A stretch of DNA of 6,124 nucleotides from the NCBI GenBank assembly GCA_946410535.1, contig CAMKAR010000140.1, positions 1-6,124 of the forward strand, in the 5' to 3' direction. Below the pieces are notes generated by a model that worked only from the letters and a program-made list of their open reading frames with translations, did no database searches and was not told where the DNA came from. Position numbers and translations under genes: made by a program. Source of the stretch: an uncultured Bacteroidales bacterium. GTDB taxonomy: Bacteria; Bacteroidota; Bacteroidia; Bacteroidales; F082. Positions 1-5,741 of this stretch are shown piece after piece; the first letter of the stretch is position 1; each line of letters begins with the position of its first letter.

Positions 1-1241
1 CGATCTATCCTGGCGAGATGACCCTGCCCGACCACAACTACGGCTGGTCGATGGGTTGCCCGGTGTGCGCTGGCGACATCCAAGGCTGCGCTGCCTACAT
101 GCCAATCCACGGCGAGGCTATGGAAGCCACCGACCAGGTGAAAGTCTGGTGGGGTGACGAGAATCCTGGCCCAGGTCCTGGCGGCTGCGAAGGCGATGAG
201 TTCTCCATCAACTTCGACAATAGCCAGATGCCTGCTGGTTGGACTACGCACGACGAAGACGGCGACGGCTACAACTGGGTGCTCGGCACTGGTTGCGACG
301 GCATCTACCTCAACGGAGGCAACCTTGGCGGTGCAGGCCACAACGCCTCAGCCGACCTCATCTGCTCAGGCTCCTACAGCAATGTCGTCGGTCCTCTGAC
401 TCCCGACAACTGGCTGATTTCGCCCACTTTGACCCTCTGCGAAGGCTCTGTCTTCAGCTTCTGGGCCTGTGGCCAAGACGCTGGCTATGTGGCCGAACAT
501 TTCGGTGTCGCAGTCTCTGAGGACAATGGCAATTCGTTCGCCATGGTCCAAGAGTGGACGATGACCGCCAAGAGCGGTGGCGATGTGATGAGCATTGGCC
601 GCAACGGCAACACCCGCGCCCAAGGCACATGGCATCAGTACACTGTTGACCTCAGTGCCTATGCTGGCGAAGGCCGCAAGATTGCCCTGCGCCACTTCAA
701 CTGCACCGACCAGTTCATCCTCGATGTCGACGACCTCGAGCTGACCAACGGTGCCAAGAGACGCGCCGACATCGTGAGCTTCAACGTGTATCGTTCGACC
801 GACAACGACAACTATGCCATCATCGGCACGGTGCCTTACGTTGACGGCCAAACCTACTACGAGTACATCGACACGCCTGAGACGGCTGGCACCTACTTCT
901 ATCAGGTGACCACGGTCTATGCCAACGAATGCGAGTCTGAACCGGCCATGTCGTTCGACGACCCGTCCATCGACTATGTTGAGGTAGGCGTTACCGGTTT
1001 GGACGAGAACAGCGACGGTGTCGCGCTCTACCCGAACCCGACCAACGGCAACGTGACGATCGAGGCTGCCGGCATGAGCCGCATCACCGTGGTGAGCGTG
1101 CTTGGCCAGGTGGTCTACGACGTCGAGCTGAAGGCCGACACCTACACCATGAACATGGGTCAGTTCAACGCTGGCATGTACATGGTGAGAGTGTACACCG
1201 AGAACGGCATGGTCGTGAAGCGTGTCACGGTCATGCAATAA
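1..1241 (+). CDS. Secreted cleaved-adhesin/choice-of-anchor-J protein with T9SS sorting domain (5' truncated)
   Basis: The reading frame is open to the left edge (first full codon at 3), so this is the C-terminal part of a longer protein; the ATG at 18 is probably internal. Seen in order: a segment with a CPVC motif (about 57-68); a Gly/Pro linker (about 168-194); a beta-rich domain (about 198-746) containing FDNSQMPAGW, DEDGDGYNW and DNWLISPTLTL, the hallmarks of cleaved-adhesin/choice-of-anchor-J domains; a fibronectin-III-like module (about 765-990, FNVYRSTDN to YFYQVTTVY); and a T9SS type A sorting domain (about 1017-1238) with LYPNPTNGNVTIE, VVSVLGQVVY and a C-terminal KRVTV. In this family the last domain directs export through the type IX system and is normally removed, often with anchoring to surface lipopolysaccharide. 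Similar C-termini occur on gingipain-like proteases, haemagglutinins and other adhesins; the missing N-terminus would decide which. Confidence in the domains is high and in the overall function low. Confidence 0.9.
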   Translation, partial: IYPGEMTLPDHNYGWSMGCPVCAGDIQGCAAYMPIHGEAMEATDQVKVWWGDENPGPGPGGCEGDEFSINFDNSQMPAGWTTHDEDGDGYNWVLGTGCDGIYLNGGNLGGAGHNASADLICSGSYSNVVGPLTPDNWLISPTLTLCEGSVFSFWACGQDAGYVAEHFGVAVSEDNGNSFAMVQEWTMTAKSGGDVMSIGRNGNTRAQGTWHQYTVDLSAYAGEGRKIALRHFNCTDQFILDVDDLELTNGAKRRADIVSFNVYRSTDNDNYAIIGTVPYVDGQTYYEYIDTPETAGTYFYQVTTVYANECESEPAMSFDDPSIDYVEVGVTGLDENSDGVALYPNPTNGNVTIEAAGMSRITVVSVLGQVVYDVELKADTYTMNMGQFNAGMYMVRVYTENGMVVKRVTVMQ

Positions 1242-1252
1242 TTAGGGAATTG

Positions 1253-1280
1253 GTAGAGACGGTGCATGCACCGTCTCTAC
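1253..1280. repeat. 28-bp perfect palindrome (REP-like element or hairpin)
   Basis: The left arm GTAGAGACGGTGCA is followed directly by its exact reverse complement TGCACCGTCTCTAC. It starts 12 bp after the stop codon of the T9SS gene. No T tract follows on either strand, so it is not a standard intrinsic terminator; a separate one lies just downstream at 1300-1331. It may be a dispersed palindromic repeat, an mRNA 3'-end stabilising hairpin or a protein-binding site. Confidence 0.75.
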
Positions 1281-1299
1281 AGCAACCCGAAAAAAAATT

Positions 1300-1331
1300 G
1301 GGTGGCATCCTTTTGGGTGTCACCCTTTTTT
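1300..1331 (+). terminator. Intrinsic terminator of the T9SS gene
   Basis: GGGTGGCATCC (1300-1310) pairs with GGGTGTCACCC (1315-1325) as an 11-bp stem with two G.U pairs and a TTTT loop. Six T follow (1326-1331). A run of A lies upstream (1290-1297). It would end transcription from the T9SS gene. The loop and 3' arm also contain the -33 element of the next promoter. Confidence 0.75.
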
Positions 1332-1341
1332 CATATATTTG
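1312..1341 (+). promoter_or_regulatory. Bacteroides-type promoter of the nfeD-SPFH operon
   Basis: The -33 element TTTG (1312-1315) and the -7 element TATATTTG (1334-1341) are 18 bp apart, close to the Bacteroides primary sigma factor consensus TTTG-N19-21-TAnnTTTG. Transcription should begin about 1347, giving a leader of about 15 nt before the ATG at 1362. The promoter lies inside the open frame upstream of that ATG, which supports the start chosen for the NfeD gene. Confidence 0.75.
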
Positions 1342-1361
1342 CACAATCAAAATGTAAGATT

Positions 1362-1796
1362 ATGCAAGTGTATCAAATCTGGCTTGTCGTTGCCATTGCC
1401 CTCGTGATTTTCGAGATATGCTCCGCCACCTTCGGTGCCATCTGTTTCGCCATTGGTGCTGCCGTCGCGGCCCTCGTCGCCGCTTTGGGGTTGGAAAGCA
1501 CCACCTGGCAGATCATCATCTTCGCTGCCGTCTCGCTGCTCACCTTCGTCTTCCTGCGCCCCTTCATGTTGAAGTTCCTTGACAGGAATTCCAAAGACGT
1601 GAAGACCAATGCCGATGCCCTCGTAGGACGCAAAGGCGTTGTCTCAGAGCGAATTGACGCTTCCCAACACACAGGCCGCGTGGCCATCGACGGCGACGAC
1701 TGGAAGGCTGTCAGCCAGGATGGTTCCGTTATCGAGAAAGGTACACAGGTCGAGGTCGTCAAATTGGATAGCATCATAGTAACCGTTAAACAATAA
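1362..1796 (+). CDS. NfeD-like membrane protein (short form)
   Basis: A 144-aa protein. The frame is open from 1266, but the promoter at 1312-1341 and the strongly hydrophobic N-terminus (MQVYQIWLVVAIALVIFEIC) favour the ATG at 1362. It has three predicted transmembrane helices, about residues 5-23, 27-44 and 49-67, and a C-terminal soluble domain of about residues 83-144 (NADALVGRKGVV to VEVVKLDSIIVTVKQ) typical of the NfeD beta-barrel (OB-fold) domain. It lacks the N-terminal ClpP-like protease domain of long NfeD proteins. Short NfeD proteins are known to be encoded next to SPFH/stomatin partners, and here the SPFH gene starts 5 bp after the stop codon. Its likely role is as an inner-membrane partner of SPFH assemblies in membrane microdomain organisation or quality control. 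The exact biochemical function of this family is not settled. Confidence 0.9.
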   Translation: MQVYQIWLVVAIALVIFEICSATFGAICFAIGAAVAALVAALGLESTTWQIIIFAAVSLLTFVFLRPFMLKFLDRNSKDVKTNADALVGRKGVVSERIDASQHTGRVAIDGDDWKAVSQDGSVIEKGTQVEVVKLDSIIVTVKQ

Positions 1797-1801
1797 GCAT
1801 T

Positions 1802-2758
1802 ATGTCTACATTCAGCATTGTCCTCTATGCCTTGATTGCGCTTGTCGTGATCTATATCCTCAAAGGCATCAAGATCGTTTCGCAGTCGGAAACGATGATC
1901 GTCGAACGCCTCGGCAAGTACAACCGTACGCTCAATGCCGGCATCAACGTCATCCTGCCCATCATCGAGCAGGCCAAGGAAACCATCGTGCGCCGCCAAA
2001 ACGGCAGCATGGCACGCTCCTCGCGCATTGATATGCGCGAACAGGTGTATGATTTTGACAAACAGAGCGTTATCACGAAGGATAATGTGATGACCGAAAT
2101 CAACGCCTTGCTCTATTTCCAGATCGTCGACCCGATGAAGGCCGTCTACGAGATTCAGAACCTGCCTGTCGCCATCGAGAAGCTGACGCAGACCACGCTC
2201 CGTAACGTGGTGGGCGAGATGGAGCTTGACGAGACCCTCACCTCGCGCGACACCATCAACTCGAAGCTCCGTAACGTGCTCGACGACGCCACCAACAAAT
2301 GGGGTGTGAAGGTCAACCGCGTTGAGTTGCAGGATATTACACCGCCAGAGAGCATTCGCCGCACCATGGAACTCCAGATGCAGGCCGAGCGCAACCGCCG
2401 TGCCGAGATCCTGAAAGCCGAAGGCGAGAAGCAGGCCCAAATCCTCAACTCGGAAGGCGAGAAGCAGGCCGAAATCAACGCAGCTGAGGCCGACAAGCAG
2501 GCCAACATCCTGAAGGCCGAAGGCGAAGCCAAGGCCAAGGTGCTGCAAGCCGAAGCCGAAGCCACCGCCATCCGCAACATCGCCGAGGCCGTCGCCGACC
2601 GTGGCGCCGACCCGGTCAACTACCTCCTCGCCGTGAAATACATCGAGACCTTGAAGGAAGTGGCCGGCGGACAGGAGAACAAGACCGTCTACCTGCCTTA
2701 CGAAGCCTCCAACCTGCTCGGCTCGTTGGGCGGCATCAAGGAACTGCTTGGAAAATGA
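1802..2758 (+). CDS. SPFH/band-7 (stomatin/QmcA-like) membrane protein
   Basis: A 318-aa protein, normal length for bacterial stomatin/QmcA-type members. Residues 3-22 form one N-terminal transmembrane helix. The SPFH/band-7 domain spans about residues 23-190, with the typical VERLGKYNRTLNAGINVILP segment, MREQVYDFDKQSVITKDNV, and the helix EMELDETLTSRDTIN. A long Glu/Lys/Ala-rich coiled coil follows (about 185-265), built from five 11-residue repeats. The C-terminal region (about 266-318) is hydrophobic and Gly/Leu-containing. Family knowledge: such proteins oligomerise into large membrane-bound rings or cages and are linked to membrane domains and protease regulation. The gene follows the NfeD gene by 5 bp, has no promoter of its own that I can see, and is closed by the terminator at 2791, so the two are almost certainly one operon. 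The family assignment is secure; the specific role is inferred. Confidence 0.95.
   Translation: MSTFSIVLYALIALVVIYILKGIKIVSQSETMIVERLGKYNRTLNAGINVILPIIEQAKETIVRRQNGSMARSSRIDMREQVYDFDKQSVITKDNVMTEINALLYFQIVDPMKAVYEIQNLPVAIEKLTQTTLRNVVGEMELDETLTSRDTINSKLRNVLDDATNKWGVKVNRVELQDITPPESIRRTMELQMQAERNRRAEILKAEGEKQAQILNSEGEKQAEINAAEADKQANILKAEGEAKAKVLQAEAEATAIRNIAEAVADRGADPVNYLLAVKYIETLKEVAGGQENKTVYLPYEASNLLGSLGGIKELLGK
2402..2566 (+). repeat. Five tandem 33-bp (11-residue) coiled-coil repeats within the SPFH gene
   Basis: Residues 201-255 read as five 11-residue units: AEILKAEGEKQ, AQILNSEGEKQ, AEINAAEADKQ, ANILKAEGEAK and AKVLQAEAEAT. At DNA level an 18-nt block (GAAGGCGAGAAGCAGGCC) is identical at 2420-2437 and 2453-2470, exactly 33 bp apart. 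An 11-residue period suits a straight or slightly right-handed coiled coil, as is known for the helical walls of SPFH cages. Confidence 0.85.
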
Positions 2759-2790
2759 ATTTTTAAAGTTAAACATTTGGTTTTTTGTGG

Positions 2791-2833
2791 TCGCGTGGTG
2801 TTGGATTTTTTTTCCAATGCCACGCGATTTTTT
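2791..2833 (+). terminator. Strong intrinsic terminator of the nfeD-SPFH operon
   Basis: Bases 2791-2805 pair with 2813-2827 in a continuous 15-bp stem (outer TCGCGTGG with CCACGCGA, two central G.U pairs, then TTGGA with TCCAA). The loop is seven T, and six T follow the stem (2828-2833). No T tract is present in the opposite direction, so it acts on + strand transcripts. Confidence 0.9.
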
Positions 2834-2842
2834 GTCCTTGGT

Positions 2843-2873
2843 TTTGTAGCACGCTCATGTTTTGCTATCTTTG
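2843..2873 (+). promoter_or_regulatory. Bacteroides-type promoter of the TPR-HTH regulator gene
   Basis: TTTG at 2843-2846 and TATCTTTG at 2866-2873 are 19 bp apart, a full match to the Bacteroides consensus spacing. Transcription should start about 2880, leaving a leader of about 18 nt to the ATG at 2898. The promoter begins 10 bp after the preceding terminator. Confidence 0.8.
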
Positions 2874-2897
2874 CACCTGCTTTTTTTGTTTCATGCG

Positions 2898-4703
2898 ATG
2901 AAAAGAATCCTCATTTTATCCCTTTTGCTTTTGCTGTGCGTTTCCAGCTGTACCAAAAGCATTGAATATCAAACTTTAGGGAGTCAATGGCCCCTTTTCA
3001 AACAGATTTACGCCCTCAAGGACACGGCTGCTGACAGTGCCTATTCCATGTTCAGCCAGGTGGCAGACACCATCGATGAGAATGCCTTGCGCCGAAAGTC
3101 GGAGTTTCTTTTTGCTGAGTATCAGATTCTTAAAGCGGAATTGCAATATAAGAATTTTAAGCCTATCCAAAACGAAAGTTTGGTTGATGAAGCCTGCGAT
3201 TTCTATGATTCCATCTTTATCAATCATCGTAAATTGCGCAAAAACAGGGAATTGGCTTTCCAATATGCCCGAGCGTCCTATTATAAGGCAGCTGCATTGC
3301 AAGGGCATGACGAGGCTCAAGTGGAGGCTTTTTCCGAGTATTTGAAGTCGCTTTGGGTCATGGACGGACTTTGCTACAAGCGTTGTGTGTTTCCCCCTGA
3401 GAAGCCCAAGACGGAACATGTTCATTTCACGGGACTTATTTATGACCGATTGGCGTGGTTCCTTTACAATCGCGATGCTTGGGACGCTGCCCAGAATGCG
3501 CTTGAATTGTCGAACGAGTGCTTTGGGTTTGAAGGCGACTTGGAAGGCATGGCGTCGAACTTCAGCTTGATGGGCGATATGATGCTGGCACAGGAAGACC
3601 GTAATGGTGCGGTCGGTTATTACCAGAAAGCAGACAGCCTCTATGCCATGCTCCAAAGGAAAGACGTTTTGTTTGATTTCATGGATTTGTCGCATCAATC
3701 GCTCGCGAAGACGGTGGAAGGGGAAAGGCAGCAAGCCAAAAGAATGCTTTATAAGGGATTGGAAACCATTGATGTACCATGGATGGAACGAAACTTCCAT
3801 CTCGGGCTGGGATACATTTACTACGATGAGCAAGCCAACGACTCGTCGCTTTATCACTACGAACACAGCTATCCATTGCTGCCTCGTCAGACCGCCAAGG
3901 CTTATAGTCGGATCATTCTTTTGGCCAACCAATTAGGCGATAGCGTGAAAGCTGCGCGTTATGGACAGCTATTGGCCGAATATCAGATTAGCCAAGTGCA
4001 GCAAGGGCAGCAGAAAATGCACATGCTGACGCTTTATGAAAGCCACAAAGATGAGAGCAAGGACGTTAGGAATAGGGATATTTTGTTTTTCATCTTATTG
4101 ATAATCGTGGTTTTAGCAGTGATTATCGTGGTTGATAGCATCTTCATCCAGATGAAAAAGAACAGGCACAAGCGCGACCTCAACCGCCATGAGGAAATCC
4201 AAGCCACGCTTGAGGACGAGATTGAGATGACCCGCAAGGAAGCGAGGCGTAAGGAGGAGGAAGTCAAGGCATTGGAGGCTCGCATAGAGAAGATGGTTGC
4301 CAACCCCGACTTCCACCAGCTGCCTTTCGACAAGAAGTTGGCGACACTCTACGAGATGCCCATCAGCAAGCGCGTGCGCACGGTGATGGATGCCAACGTG
4401 AAAGCCTTCTCTTCCTATCCCGAACTCGTCCTTTCCGAGAACCAGATGTCGATGCTGGTCAATGCCGTCGACGCGGTGTTCCCCAAGTTCTCGCTGAGGA
4501 TCATCGAAATGTATCCCCGCCTCAAACGCTCCGATGTCATCTATTGTTGCCTCTATATCTTAGGCATTAGCGAGGTGCAAGCCGCCGCCTTGATGGGAAA
4601 AACCTACCAGGCCGTGTGGACACGCTCGTTGAAGCTGCACGAGATTTTCGACAACAAGTCGAACCTGCAATTGGTTTTGCTCGATATTCTAAGGATATGG
4701 TAA
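2898..4703 (+). CDS. Membrane-bound TPR-like sensor with C-terminal helix-turn-helix (putative transcriptional regulator)
   Basis: A 601-aa protein. The start at 2898 is chosen because the promoter at 2843-2873 lies just upstream and the ATG opens a clean lipoprotein-type signal, MKRILILSLLLLLCVSSC, with lipobox Cys18. Residues of about 40-375 are helical and rich in Tyr/Ala/Leu, resembling degenerate TPR repeats (clearest around 215-255, with NFSLMGDMMLAQEDRNGAVG). Residues 395-418 form a strong transmembrane helix, followed by basic residues (KKNRHKR) that suggest a cytoplasmic side. Residues 420-468 form a charged coiled coil. Residues of about 540-585 (LKRSDVIYCCLYILGISEVQ and onwards) resemble the LuxR-like helix-turn-helix found at the end of many Bacteroidales TPR-transmembrane regulators. 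The likely role is sensing a periplasmic state and controlling transcription. The target is unknown; no sus-type or other obvious target operon is adjacent. GC content is much lower in the 5' half than in the 3' part. No strong T-tailed terminator follows. Confidence 0.85.
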   Translation: MKRILILSLLLLLCVSSCTKSIEYQTLGSQWPLFKQIYALKDTAADSAYSMFSQVADTIDENALRRKSEFLFAEYQILKAELQYKNFKPIQNESLVDEACDFYDSIFINHRKLRKNRELAFQYARASYYKAAALQGHDEAQVEAFSEYLKSLWVMDGLCYKRCVFPPEKPKTEHVHFTGLIYDRLAWFLYNRDAWDAAQNALELSNECFGFEGDLEGMASNFSLMGDMMLAQEDRNGAVGYYQKADSLYAMLQRKDVLFDFMDLSHQSLAKTVEGERQQAKRMLYKGLETIDVPWMERNFHLGLGYIYYDEQANDSSLYHYEHSYPLLPRQTAKAYSRIILLANQLGDSVKAARYGQLLAEYQISQVQQGQQKMHMLTLYESHKDESKDVRNRDILFFILLIIVVLAVIIVVDSIFIQMKKNRHKRDLNRHEEIQATLEDEIEMTRKEARRKEEEVKALEARIEKMVANPDFHQLPFDKKLATLYEMPISKRVRTVMDANVKAFSSYPELVLSENQMSMLVNAVDAVFPKFSLRIIEMYPRLKRSDVIYCCLYILGISEVQAAALMGKTYQAVWTRSLKLHEIFDNKSNLQLVLLDILRIW

Positions 4704-4849
4704 TCAATGTATTATTGCAATAATCAAATGTTTTAATCAAAATTCCTGCAAGGATATTGATTTGTTTTGATTATTATCATAAACAAAAGAAAAACAGATG
4801 TATAGACCATTGTTGGTTTGATAACTTTTGATTTTCTTTTTTATGCCGT
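4704..4849. other. AT-rich intergenic segment with nested inverted repeats
   Basis: This is non-coding, very AT-rich DNA. ATTATTGCAATAAT (4711-4724) is a 14-bp perfect palindrome. AATAATCAAA (4719-4728) is the reverse complement of TTTGATTATT (4766-4775). Inside it AATCAA (4735-4740) pairs with TTGATT (4757-4762), and TCCT (4744-4747) pairs with AGGA (4751-4754), giving a possible interrupted hairpin over 4719-4775. There is no T tract immediately after, so a terminator function is doubtful. It could be a 3' hairpin of the regulator mRNA or a binding region upstream of the small HTH gene. Confidence 0.4.
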
Positions 4850-4882
4850 TTTGGACCGGTTTTTGCCATGGGTGTATTTTTG
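4850..4882 (+). promoter_or_regulatory. Bacteroides-type promoter of the small HTH gene
   Basis: TTTG at 4850-4853 and TATTTTTG at 4875-4882 are 21 bp apart. The expected start of transcription is near 4889, with an A-rich leader (AAACAAAAACAACT, 4891-4904) leading directly to the ATG at 4905. The short palindrome ACCGGT (4855-4860) lies between the two elements. Confidence 0.7.
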
Positions 4883-4904
4883 TGCCGACTAAACAAAAAC
4901 AACT

Positions 4905-5123
4905 ATGAACTTTACAATGAAAACTATTCACATTGGTGACATGATCCATAAGGAGCTGGTGCACCAGGGCCGCACGGTCAATTGGTTCGCAAAAGAGATC
5001 TGTTGCGAGAAGTCCAATATCTACAAGATGTTCAAGCGCGAGAGCATCGACATGTACCAACTGATGAAAATCTCGGATGTGCTGGGGCACAATTTTCTGA
5101 GAGATTGCTATGAGGAGTCTTGA
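4905..5123 (+). CDS. Small XRE-like helix-turn-helix protein
   Basis: A 72-aa protein. The start at 4905 fits the promoter at 4850-4882; an in-frame ATG at 4917 (MKTIHIG) is an alternative. Helices seen: about residues 9-20 (HIGDMIHKELVH), then TVNWFAKEICCEKSNIYKMF (about 24-43), which fits the helix-turn-helix of a Cro/C1-type fold, then a closing helix MYQLMKISDVLGHNF (about 50-64). It is essentially one DNA-binding domain with no effector or membrane part. Two adjacent cysteines (33-34) lie near the turn. It has its own promoter and terminator, so it is a monocistronic unit between the membrane regulator and the Nudix gene. The role as a DNA-binding regulator is inferred from the fold alone; targets are unknown, and autoregulation is possible but not shown. 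Confidence 0.8.
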   Translation: MNFTMKTIHIGDMIHKELVHQGRTVNWFAKEICCEKSNIYKMFKRESIDMYQLMKISDVLGHNFLRDCYEES

Positions 5124-5156
5124 TAGGCTTTTCAGATTTGGTTAATAATTTTGTGG

Positions 5157-5186
5157 AACCATCCTCTCCCCGGGGATGGTTTTTTT
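5157..5186 (+). terminator. Intrinsic terminator of the small HTH gene
   Basis: AACCATCC (5157-5164) pairs with GGATGGTT (5174-5181), extended inward by a T.G and a C-G pair to a 10-bp stem with a 5-nt loop. A T run to 5186 follows. It lies 33 bp after the HTH stop codon. The end of the T run forms the -33 element of the Nudix promoter. The central CCCCGGGG could form an alternative pairing. Confidence 0.85.
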
Positions 5187-5217
5187 GTTCGTCGTACCAT
5201 GAAAATGCTTATTTTTG
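5184..5217 (+). promoter_or_regulatory. Bacteroides-type promoter of the Nudix gene
   Basis: TTTG at 5184-5187 and TATTTTTG at 5210-5217 are 22 bp apart, slightly longer than the usual spacing. The expected start of transcription is near 5224. This is downstream of the in-frame ATGs at 5199 and 5205, which argues for translation starting at 5241. Confidence 0.65.
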
Positions 5218-5240
5218 CGGCGAGAAATTCAAAGCGCGTT

Positions 5241-5738
5241 ATGGAACTCTTGGATTTGTATGACAGCGACTTGAGACCTACCGGCCTAACCATCGAACGC
5301 GGCCAACGCATTCCGCAAGGCTTCGTGATTCCCATCGTGGCCGTTTATGTTTACAACAGCAAAGGCCAATACTTGATCCAAAAGGTGGCCGCCCGCAAGG
5401 GAAACTACTATTCGACCACCGCCGGCCATGTGCAGGCCGGTGAGCGTGATTTTGCCAAGGCCATGCTGCGCGAGCTGAAAGAGGAGATTGGCCTCTCCGC
5501 TACAAAGAGCGAGCTTGACTTGGTGAAGATCAGGCGCTACGAACACAAGTTCACCTTCCTTTACATGCTGAAGAGCAATGTGCCCGTCGAGATGCTGCAT
5601 CTCCAAGAGGACGAGGTGGAGTCGGTGTCGTGGATGACGCGCGACGACATCGGACAGCTCTGCAAGCAAGGCCTTTTCAACCGCACGCACTACCAATTCC
5701 TGCTCGATTGTGAGGAAAGATTGCAAAACATACGCTGA
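5241..5738 (+). CDS. Nudix hydrolase, IDI/YfcD-like
   Basis: A 165-aa protein, a usual length for single-domain Nudix enzymes. The start at 5241 is chosen because the promoter lies at 5184-5217 and the protein then opens with MELLDLYDSDLRPTGLTIER, the usual N-terminus of the isopentenyl-diphosphate-isomerase-like Nudix subgroup. Residues 27-50 form the core strands (GFVIPIVAVYVYNSKGQYLI). The Nudix box is residues 62-85, with G62, E68, R77, E78, E81, E82 and G84; the REXXEE metal-binding core is intact. The spacing between E68 and R77 is eight residues instead of the canonical seven. Nudix enzymes hydrolyse nucleoside diphosphate derivatives or related pyrophosphates in the cytoplasm using Mg2+. 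The substrate cannot be told from sequence. Despite similarity to isomerases, a true isopentenyl-diphosphate isomerase role is not supported. The gene appears monocistronic. Confidence 0.92.
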   Translation: MELLDLYDSDLRPTGLTIERGQRIPQGFVIPIVAVYVYNSKGQYLIQKVAARKGNYYSTTAGHVQAGERDFAKAMLRELKEEIGLSATKSELDLVKIRRYEHKFTFLYMLKSNVPVEMLHLQEDEVESVSWMTRDDIGQLCKQGLFNRTHYQFLLDCEERLQNIR

Positions 5739-5741
5739 GGA

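Noticed and set aside
366..1238. Long open frame on the minus strand, opposite the T9SS gene
   Set aside because: The translation is His/Val/Asp-rich without recognisable domains, as expected for the complement of a GC-rich coding frame, and the + strand frame has clear domains.
1266..1361. Upstream extension of the NfeD gene to an ATG at 1266
   Set aside because: It would translate half of the palindrome, the terminator hairpin and the promoter. The ATG at 1362 gives a normal hydrophobic N-terminus.
1373..2776. 467-codon open frame on the minus strand, opposite nfeD and SPFH
   Set aside because: It spans two well-identified + strand genes and their junction, and it has low-complexity shadow composition and no recognised motif.
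2777..2965. 62-codon open frame on the + strand after the SPFH gene
   Set aside because: It runs through the intrinsic terminator (2791-2833) and the promoter (2843-2873), overlaps the regulator start in another frame, and its Phe-rich translation comes from T tracts.
4737..5090. 117-codon open frame on the minus strand over the small HTH gene
   Set aside because: No recognised motif. It overlaps the HTH gene and the AT-rich spacer, while the + strand gene has a promoter, terminator and fold.
5151..5240. N-terminal extension of the Nudix protein using TTG 5151 or ATG 5199/5205
   Set aside because: The extension covers the terminator and promoter, and the start at 5241 matches the usual family N-terminus.
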